Assembly (NCBI GenBank): GCA_030452365.1 | Contig: JAKDMK010000108.1 | Span: forward strand, 1-7,493 | Source of the DNA: Nitrococcus sp. | GTDB lineage: Bacteria > Pseudomonadota > Gammaproteobacteria > Nitrococcales > Nitrococcaceae | Length of the DNA: 7,493 nt | Direction: 5' to 3' | In this document: one piece after another, positions 1 through 5,701 of the stretch | Position numbering within the stretch: position 1 is the stretch's first letter | How the letters are laid out: each line of letters begins with the position of its first letter | The notes under the pieces: generated by a model | The model's database searches: none | Seen by the model: only the letters and a program-made list of their open reading frames with translations | Told to the model about the DNA's origin: nothing | Translations under genes and position numbers: made by a program

Positions 1-38
1 AGAGTCACCCCCCCCCCTATCGGCGGGGCGGAGACTCT
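1..38. repeat. GC-rich inverted repeat, possible terminator-like hairpin
   Basis: AGAGTC at 1-6 pairs with GACTCT at 33-38, and the run of ten C at 8-17 can pair, with a few mismatches, with the G-rich stretch 22-31 around a short TATC loop. It lies 34 bases beyond the relic stop in the direction of transcription. No T-tract can be seen because the window ends, so it may be a terminator, a REP-like element or an unrelated palindrome. Bases 39-71 hold nothing I recognise. Confidence 0.4.
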
Positions 39-71
39 CCGATATGAGCTGGTCGGCGTGCCTGTGGCCGG

Positions 72-578
72 TCAAGTCTCCTGCCCCGATGTCTCGTAGG
101 TCGGCCCGAACACCGTGTTTGTCATCCCGCGCCGGAATGACTCGTTGTCCATGGCCTTGCCCTTGCCCTTGCCCTTGAAGTCCACCTGCGTGTCCTCATA
201 TCGAGCTGCTCCTTGTAGACAGCCACGCTGGCGTCGAGTATGGGATCGAGCCGGTCGCTTTCCGCCCAGGTAGAGTGCCGTGACGCCGTCCACCTGCGCC
301 GGGGCGTGCACTTGGTAGCCGTATAGTGCGGCCTTGAGGTCGTGCACCTTATCGGGGTCGGTCTCCTCGGCCAGGATCGTGGTGCGGTAATAGTCGGCGA
401 ACGCGGCTTAAATCCTGTCCGCGTCGTTCATGAAATCCAGCACGAAGTCGTCGTGCTTCTTCGGGTGCGCGCGGTTGAGCCGCGAGAGCGTCTGCACCGC
501 TTTGATCCCTGAGAGCAGCTTGTCTAAGTACATCGTGTGCAAAAGCAGCTTGTCGTAGCCGGTCTGGAACTTGTCGGT
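72..578 (-). pseudogene. Degraded C-terminal fragment of a second, unrelated hsdR
   Basis: Reading the minus strand from 578 gives [20 protein letters not shown], then [18 protein letters not shown] and [12 protein letters not shown]. This is the end of the SF2 motor of an HsdR, with motif VI as QTLSRLNR and different from the QTIARVNR of the intact subunit. A TAA at 410-408 interrupts the frame where a Gln or similar codon is expected. Translation then continues as AAFADYYRTTILAEETDPDK and ALYGYQVHAPAQVD. Around 260 the sense frame shifts (SDRLDPILDASVAVYKEQLD), and around 200 it shifts back (EDTQVDFKGK). At the GGCAAG repeats (177-155) it jumps to MDNESFRRGMTNTVFGPTYE, which resembles the extreme C-terminus of this HsdR type, so about 200 or more residues seem deleted. 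The motor N-terminus, nuclease domain and start are absent. It cannot make a working enzyme. Family assignment is from recalled consensus; the frame breaks are read directly. Confidence 0.85.
155..177 (-). repeat. Hexamer tandem repeat (GGCAAG, about 3.8 copies)
   Basis: The plus strand shows CCTTGC three times and a partial fourth copy, giving repeated Gly-Lys codons on the minus strand (FKGKGKGKA) inside the hsdR relic. The repeat sits exactly where the fragment jumps from its mid-C-terminal region to its extreme end, so it may be a slippage product or the scar of the deletion. Confidence 0.85.
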
Positions 579-654
579 GCTCTGACTCGAAGGTTCAGCA
601 TCAGAGGCAGCGCGTACGCAGGCCGCTGCAGGCTCTTGTTATCATTAGCATAGG
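579..654. other. Short gap between the metallopeptidase gene and the hsdR relic
   Basis: I see no gene, terminator or repeat in these 76 bases. The frame of the relic continues through them on the minus strand without a stop for at least 20 codons, but it reads as low-similarity sequence (for example [11 protein letters not shown] just before TDKFQTGYD). The similarity to HsdR starts abruptly at about 578, so a deletion or insertion breakpoint probably lies here. Confidence 0.5.
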
Positions 655-1338
655 CTACACATCTTCCTCAAGGCACTGACCATTCTCGCGCAGCCATTTC
701 CGGGCACGTTCCATGTTGGCGGTCTGGGCGCTGACGATGCTCCAGAACCTCGGCGTGTGGTTCGCTTCGATCAGGTGCGCCAGTTCGTGAATCACCACGT
801 AGTCGATCACGAACATGGGCGCCTTGATCAGGCGCCAGTTGAAGTAGACGTTGTCCTTGGCGGTGCAGGAGCCCCAGCGGTAGCGGTTGTCGACGATGCG
901 GGCTTGCTGGAACTCCACACTAAGGCTTTTTGCATGCGAGCGCGCGCGCGGAAGGATCTTCTCCCTGGCGCGGTCGATATACCACTGCCGCAGCACCTGC
1001 CTTTGCCGGCCTACATGCGAACGGGGGATGAAGAATCGGTTGGCGAAGCGGATGCGGGGATCATCGTCGTCCACCAGTTCGATCCGGTAGGCGCGGCCCA
1101 GATACGACGCCGATTCGCCGCTGACCAATTCCTTGCCGGGCGGGTGCGGTAGCGGCTGGTATTTCTGCTCGTGGTGGAGTTTCTCGAAAATCCACAAGCG
1201 CCTGGATTCCACGATCTGGTGGAGCTTCTCCTCCGATACATTCGCGGGGGCATGAACGATCACCGAGCGATCCCGCTCTACCGTGATCGTCACCTTTTTG
1301 CGGGCGGCAGACCGTTTTATCTCGTAGGTCAGTTCCAT
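655..1338 (-). CDS. YgjP/DUF45-family zinc metallopeptidase (M48-like fold)
   Basis: 227 residues, the usual size for the COG1451/YgjP family (DUF45, SprT-like or M48-like). The zinc site is VVIHELAHLIEANH: His184 and His188 of HExxH and a third ligand at His194, with Glu185 as catalytic base. The family-typical NRYRWGSC (151-158) and VYFNWRLIKAP (164-174) precede it, and the N-terminal part is a beta-rich domain (YEIKRSAARKKVTITV). No signal peptide or membrane segment is seen, so it should be cytoplasmic. It starts 6 bases after the hsdR stop and is very probably the last intact gene of the operon. Such genes are often found next to hsdR; whether they limit restriction, as ClpXP does for HsdR in E. 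coli, or process something else is not established. The substrate is unknown. An ATG at 1346-1344 in another frame sits in the short gap and is not the start. Confidence 0.9.
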   Translation of the reverse strand: MELTYEIKRSAARKKVTITVERDRSVIVHAPANVSEEKLHQIVESRRLWIFEKLHHEQKYQPLPHPPGKELVSGESASYLGRAYRIELVDDDDPRIRFANRFFIPRSHVGRQRQVLRQWYIDRAREKILPRARSHAKSLSVEFQQARIVDNRYRWGSCTAKDNVYFNWRLIKAPMFVIDYVVIHELAHLIEANHTPRFWSIVSAQTANMERARKWLRENGQCLEEDV

Positions 1339-1344
1339 CGCGCA

Positions 1345-4300
1345 TCACTCGGCATACAGGATCGTGTCGCTCTTGCTCTCGGCCAGCTCCATCACTCGGC
1401 TGATGATGCGATCCCGGTTTTCGACAAGTCCCGGAATCCCAGCACGCTCCGGAGCCAACAAGACCTTCTGGATCTCGGCTCGCAGCTTGTTGCGGGCCGG
1501 GATGCTTTCCCGGAACCCCGCCAGCGTCAATTCCCGTTCCACCAGGTTGTAAACCTGCTGGGTCAGGTCGACCAGCACGGCAATGCGCTCGTCGGGTTTC
1601 CCGTTGTAATCGGGATGCTGTTCCATGAGACCACTCAACTCCAACTGAAACATCCGGAAGAACGGCATCTGCTTCTTGCGGTGCAGGCCGTAGGTCGGCT
1701 CCTTGCCGGCATCGATGATCCGCCGGCGCAGTTTTTCAAGTTCTTCATAAATCTTGTTCCAGTTGTCGCGGAACTGTTCGAAGATGGCCGCCAGCGCCTC
1801 GGCAAAGGAAGCCTGGAGGTCCGGGTCGTTATCCAGATCAACTTCCAGATGATGGCGGATAGCATGCTCGACTTCGGCCGCCTTGGTCTTGGTCCGCTTG
1901 CGTTTGGCGACGTCCTTCTCGAAGTCCTCATCGAGGATCGAAATGGGCTGCACCTTGACCTCGATGCCCTGCGATTGCAGGTGCGTATCGGCGATAGCCC
2001 GCAGTTTGGGCGGAATGCCCTTCATGCTCAGGCGGGCATCACGGAAATGCTTGCCGGCCAGGATGTTGATCTCGGTCAGGGCCTGGTATTCCTTCATGTA
2101 GTCCAGCGCCTGGCGCGCGGGGAACAGCAAATTGAGCGTCTTGGTCAGCCGCTTGAATGCCAGGATGAACTCGAAGCGGATGTCCTCGTCGTAAAAGACG
2201 TCGAAAAACGCATCGTGGTCGGTCAGGTCCGTCAGGCCGTGTTTTTTCAGCAGGGCCAGGATGGCCGCGTGCGCGTCCTGAAGTTCACGCAGTTCCGCCT
2301 CGGGGAAACTCAGGACATCGACGATCTCGTTCTGCTCGCGCTCGTCGTAGGTGTCGATGGCCTTCTTGAGATGGTGGCCGATGCCGACGTAATCGACCAC
2401 GAAGCCCTTGTCCTTGGCCTCGCCGCCGACGCGATTGACACGCGCGATGGTCTGCAACAGGTTGTGCGCCACCACCACCTTGTCCAGATACATTACCTGT
2501 TCCACCGGGGCATCGAAGCCGGTCAACAGCATGTTGTTGACGATGAGGATGCCCATATTGCCGTCCACACCCTCGTCCTCGGCACCGAAGCCCAGCTTGA
2601 AGCGCTTGATGCTGGTCTCGTGGCGACGGCTGTCGCTGTAGGCCTTGAGGTGCGGCAGGTCGTTGTGGCCGCCGGAGATGATCACGTCCGTTTCCATGGC
2701 GTGCAGTCGACCCAGATCCAGTCCGTTGGGGTTGCTTGCCTCCAATCGTGCCGGCGCATCAGCCAGCGCCGCGTCGATGTGTTTCTTGTAGCGCACGGCG
2801 GCCTCGCGCGAGCTGGCCACCACCTGCGCCTTGTAGCCGTTGGGAAACACATGGGTCAGGTAGTGTTCCACCATGTCCGCCGCCTTGGCTTCGATGGTGG
2901 ATTCGGCCTCCAGATAGGCTTGGCGCGAGCCGTAGCCGAGGATGTCCAGCCGCTCGTCCAGTTGGTAGTCGCTGAACACATCGGCGAAAGCGGTATCCAT
3001 CGCCTGCTGGTCATCCACCTCGGCGTTGTGGGTGCGGCCTTCGTAGACTATTTCCAGCGTTACGCCATCCTCAATCGACTGGCGCATGGTGTACTTGTCG
3101 ATGTATTCGCCAAACACGCGCTCGGTCTTGTCGATCGGCGTGCCGGTGTAGCCGATGCGGGCGGCATTGGGGATGGCGCGTTCCAGATTGGCCGCCAGCA
3201 GCTTGTACTGTGAACGATGCGCCTCGTCGGTCATCACCAGAATATTCGGGCTGGCATCGAGCTCCGGGAAGGATTCGGCCAGCTCCGTGTCGCGGAACTT
3301 GTGGATCATCGCCATCACCAGGTCGGACGAGGTGGATGCCAGCAATTCCTTGAGCCGCCTGATGCTGTCCGCCACCTTCACCGTGAAACCGATGGCCTGG
3401 CTGGTCTCGGTGAGCTGATCTTCCAGTTGCGTGCGGTCGGTGACGAACACCACCTTCCAGTCGGCCAGCCGCGCGTGGCGATACATCTCGCGCACCATGA
3501 ACATCATGGTCAGCGACTTGCCCGAGCCCTGGGTGTGCCAGACGATGCCGCTGCGTGCTCGCGGCGTGGTGCCTTCCAGCAAGCGCTTCACTGCCAACTT
3601 CACGGCGCGGAACTGCTGATAGCGCCCGACGATCTTGATGGCCTGGCCGCGGTCATCCACGGAAAACAGCGTATACGTGCGAATCAAGTCCAGCAGGTTG
3701 CGCTTGTCCAGCATGCCGGCCACCAGCCGCTGCTGGTCGTTGGGGCCGCTGGCGCCGTGTTCCAGATCGTTCACCGTGCGTGGGTAGGGATCGGCCCAGC
3801 GGTAGAAATACTTTTCCGTATGCGTGGAAATGGTGCCGAACTTGGCCTGCTGGCGGCAGGTGGCGACGATGAACTGGTTGTACCAGAACAGCGGCGCGCT
3901 GCCTTCTCCTTTGGCACCGCGCTGCTCGCTGTAGCGCATCATCTGGTCGATAGCCTCGGGCAGGGCATCGTTGACCTTGGGCGACTTGCACTCGACCACC
4001 ACGACCGGCAGGCCGTTCAAAAACAGCACGATGTCCGGGATGATGTGGTGCTCGCTGCCCAATATGCGCAGCTTGAACTGGCACACCGCGCTGAAGTCGT
4101 TGTTGGCCGGATTGGCAAAATCCACGAAGCGCACCGTGGGGCTTTTCTCGCCGGTCTGGCGGTTCTCGGCCACGCTGGTGTTTTCCAACAGCAGGTGCAG
4201 CAAGTGCTTGTTGTTCTCCAGCAGCCCGGTGCCGGAGAAGCTCGCCGTCAATTGCTTGACCGCATCCTCTACCTGATCGTCCGCCAGCCAAGGGTTGATC

Positions 4301-4494
4301 ACCTTGAGCTGTTGGCGCAACGCCTTGGGCATCAACACTTCGGTGAAGCTGTCGCGCCCGGTATCCGCAGCTTTCTGATCCTTGTCGAGGTCGAGGATGG
4401 TCCAGCCCAGCCCGCCAAGCTGCTCCAGAAATGGCAGTTCGACGTGGTTACGTTCATCGAGCTTGATGTGGGCAGGCGTGGACTTGTTGTTCAT
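1345..4494 (-). CDS. hsdR: HsdR, type I restriction endonuclease and translocase subunit
   Basis: Complete 1049-residue motor and nuclease subunit, normal length for the family. With HsdM2-HsdS it translocates unmethylated DNA using ATP and cuts at a distance. The N-terminal PD-(D/E)xK nuclease is seen as Asp154 in HHIIPDIVLFLNG and the ECK triad at 168-170 in PVVVVECKSP. The superfamily 2 helicase motor follows: Walker A TQGSGKS at 321-327, FVTDRTQL motif Ia at 350-357, DEAH at 423-426, motif III GYTGTP at 448-453, LLTGFDAP at 656-663 and motif VI QTIARVNR at 681-688. A long helical C-terminal region (about 735-1049) would dock on the methylase. All key residues are present, so it is probably active. 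The ATG at 4494 overlaps the rhuM-fic stop (ATGA) with only a weak GGA ribosome site, which favours translational coupling. Long open frames on the opposite strand are codon-bias shadows. Confidence 0.97.
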   Translation of the reverse strand: MNNKSTPAHIKLDERNHVELPFLEQLGGLGWTILDLDKDQKAADTGRDSFTEVLMPKALRQQLKVINPWLADDQVEDAVKQLTASFSGTGLLENNKHLLHLLLENTSVAENRQTGEKSPTVRFVDFANPANNDFSAVCQFKLRILGSEHHIIPDIVLFLNGLPVVVVECKSPKVNDALPEAIDQMMRYSEQRGAKGEGSAPLFWYNQFIVATCRQQAKFGTISTHTEKYFYRWADPYPRTVNDLEHGASGPNDQQRLVAGMLDKRNLLDLIRTYTLFSVDDRGQAIKIVGRYQQFRAVKLAVKRLLEGTTPRARSGIVWHTQGSGKSLTMMFMVREMYRHARLADWKVVFVTDRTQLEDQLTETSQAIGFTVKVADSIRRLKELLASTSSDLVMAMIHKFRDTELAESFPELDASPNILVMTDEAHRSQYKLLAANLERAIPNAARIGYTGTPIDKTERVFGEYIDKYTMRQSIEDGVTLEIVYEGRTHNAEVDDQQAMDTAFADVFSDYQLDERLDILGYGSRQAYLEAESTIEAKAADMVEHYLTHVFPNGYKAQVVASSREAAVRYKKHIDAALADAPARLEASNPNGLDLGRLHAMETDVIISGGHNDLPHLKAYSDSRRHETSIKRFKLGFGAEDEGVDGNMGILIVNNMLLTGFDAPVEQVMYLDKVVVAHNLLQTIARVNRVGGEAKDKGFVVDYVGIGHHLKKAIDTYDEREQNEIVDVLSFPEAELRELQDAHAAILALLKKHGLTDLTDHDAFFDVFYDEDIRFEFILAFKRLTKTLNLLFPARQALDYMKEYQALTEINILAGKHFRDARLSMKGIPPKLRAIADTHLQSQGIEVKVQPISILDEDFEKDVAKRKRTKTKAAEVEHAIRHHLEVDLDNDPDLQASFAEALAAIFEQFRDNWNKIYEELEKLRRRIIDAGKEPTYGLHRKKQMPFFRMFQLELSGLMEQHPDYNGKPDERIAVLVDLTQQVYNLVERELTLAGFRESIPARNKLRAEIQKVLLAPERAGIPGLVENRDRIISRVMELAESKSDTILYAE

Positions 4495-5489
4495 GGCTGA
4501 TCCAGCTGAATATGCAGGCCAGGTGAATGGCCGGAAAGCAGGTTCATGGTCAAGCGCACCATCAAATCCTTGGCCTTGGGATCGGATTCGGCAATCAACA
4601 ACGTGAGTGCGGTCAGGCCCTGCTCGTTGAGTGTCAGCTCAAGCCCCTGCTTGCGCAGGTACAGCAACAGCAAAAATGCGCCCGAACGCTTGTTGCCATC
4701 GGAAAACGGATGGTTCTTGATCAGGAAATACAGCAGATGGGCCGCGCGTTCTTCGGCGGATGTGTACAGCGGCTTACCGAACATAGTCTGCTCGATATTG
4801 CCGAGGATGGCGGCCAGGTTGTCGCCACGGTCGCGAGCAAACAGTTCGCTGGCTTCGCGTCGGCTTTTCAGTTCATCAGACAATGCGTCCAGCGCTTTGC
4901 GGGCCTCAATCACGGACAGGCCTTCGCGTGGATCACGTTGGCCCGCCGGTGCCTGCACATTGCCTTCATCGTAGTCAAGCAGCAAACGCCAGGTGCGGGC
5001 GTAACCCATGATGATGCCGACCGCCTCACGACCGATGTCGGTGACCAGCTCCTGCCGCTCCAACGTCTGTGACAAAAGCGCCATAGCCTGCTCCAGCTCG
5101 GCCATGCCCTGCTGGGAAAGGCGGTGCTCATTGAGACTGTAGCCTTTCGTCAGCTGCTCGCGCAGCACGCGTGTGGCCCATTGACGAAAGCGCGTGGCAC
5201 GCGCCGAATTGACGCGGTAACCCACGGAAATGATGGCGTCGAGGTTGAAAAATTCGATGTCACGAACAACCTCGCGCTTGCCTTCCTTTTGAACCGTTGC
5301 ATTTTTTGCAACAGTTCGATCTCTGTCCAACTCCTTGCTATCAAAAATGTTTTTAAGATGACGGGAGATGACAGACTTGTCGCGTTCGAACAGGTCGGCC
5401 AGTTGCTGCAAGCTCAACCAAACCGTTTCGCCTTCCAGCCGTACCTCCACCGGCTGCTTGTCGCCCTCGAAAATCACCAGTTCGCTCAT
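4491..5489 (-). CDS. rhuM: RhuM-Fic fusion protein (virulence RhuM N-terminus, Fic/Doc C-terminus)
   Basis: 332 residues from the ATG at 5489. The N-terminal half (about 15-125) is RhuM-like, with a helix-turn-helix-like stretch (WLSLQQLADLFERDKSVISR), then VQKEGKREVVRDIEF and the hallmark FNLDAIISVGYRVNSARATR with FRQWATRVL. The middle (about 125-225) is helical. The C-terminal part (about 226-332) is a Fic/Doc fold with the active loop HPFSDGNKR at 260-268: His260 would be the catalytic base, and Asp264 with Asn266 and Lys267-Arg268 the phosphate-binding residues. Lys in place of the Gly of canonical HPFxxGNGR resembles Doc, which phosphorylates EF-Tu, so the reaction (AMP transfer, phosphorylation or other) is uncertain. 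I find no (S/T)xxxE(G/N) inhibitory motif and no small antitoxin gene beside it. It overlaps both neighbours by ATGA, so it should be co-translated with the R-M subunits. RhuM was named from a Salmonella pathogenicity island and its biochemical role is unknown. Confidence 0.88.
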   Translation of the reverse strand: MSELVIFEGDKQPVEVRLEGETVWLSLQQLADLFERDKSVISRHLKNIFDSKELDRDRTVAKNATVQKEGKREVVRDIEFFNLDAIISVGYRVNSARATRFRQWATRVLREQLTKGYSLNEHRLSQQGMAELEQAMALLSQTLERQELVTDIGREAVGIIMGYARTWRLLLDYDEGNVQAPAGQRDPREGLSVIEARKALDALSDELKSRREASELFARDRGDNLAAILGNIEQTMFGKPLYTSAEERAAHLLYFLIKNHPFSDGNKRSGAFLLLLYLRKQGLELTLNEQGLTALTLLIAESDPKAKDLMVRLTMNLLSGHSPGLHIQLDQP

Positions 5490-5701
5490 GGTGACATCCT
5501 TGGCTTGCCGCCTCGCCGCGGCTTTTCCGCCGAGCCGATGAAATGGCTGTCCAGCTCCGCCTGGCTGCCCACGCGCAGGATGTCCTCCCAAAGCTGCGCA
5601 CAATGGCCGACTTCCCAACTGTAGGTGCGCTGGAAGATGGGAATGATGAACTGCTTGGTCCCCTGCAGGAGCTGGGTGAACTGCAGATCCTGCGCCTTCA
5701 T
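5486..5701 (-). pseudogene. DUF262 (GmrSD-like) gene remnant, 71 codons
   Basis: The first 57 or so residues match the start of DUF262 proteins, the ParB/nuclease-like N-terminal family that includes the type IV modification-dependent enzyme GmrSD. The start MKAQDLQFTQLLQGTKQF is followed by the hallmark IPIFQRTYSW, the conserved LWEDIL segment and HFIGS. The similarity then stops and a basic tail of about 14 residues (EKPRRGGKPRMSP) leads to a TGA at 5488. Full-length members are usually several hundred residues, so nearly the whole gene is missing and nuclease activity is not expected. The start is very well made: AAGGAGG lies 7 bases upstream, and the ATG overlaps the hsdS stop as ATGA. 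The stop also overlaps the rhuM-fic ATG as ATGA, which suggests an in-frame internal deletion or selection to keep translation coupled. The short peptide may still be made. Family assignment comes from recalled motifs. Confidence 0.75.
5497..5501 (-). promoter_or_regulatory. Shine-Dalgarno AAGGA that fixes the rhuM-fic start
   Basis: The minus strand reads AAGGA, then 7 bases, then the ATG at 5489. This supports the start MSELVIF over the upstream in-frame ATG at 5618, whose 43 extra residues (Gly/Ala/Arg-rich, no family match) lie antisense-free but over the DUF262 remnant in another frame. Confidence 0.7.

Noticed and set aside
945..953. Alternating GC run (GCGCGCGCG)
   Set aside because: It encodes Arg-Ala-Arg residues within the metallopeptidase and is too short to be a meaningful Z-DNA or repeat feature.
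1171..3213. 680-residue open frame on the plus strand
   Set aside because: It is antisense to hsdR, which has all helicase and nuclease motifs. The composition (many Val, His, Gln, Leu) is the usual shadow of a GC-rich coding strand, and no domain is recognisable.
3217..4500. 427-residue open frame on the plus strand
   Set aside because: Also antisense to hsdR, with the same shadow composition and no family motif or ribosome-binding site.
5296..5312. Perfect 6-base inverted repeat (GTTGCA/TGCAAC) around a T-rich loop
   Set aside because: It lies inside the RhuM coding sequence (codons for KNATVQ), is short and is not near a gene end, so it is most likely coincidence and not a terminator or operator.
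5490..5618. Upstream extension of rhuM-fic to an ATG at 5618
   Set aside because: The 43 extra residues are Gly/Ala/Arg-rich with no RhuM similarity, while the ATG at 5489 has AAGGA at good spacing and starts directly before the family homology.
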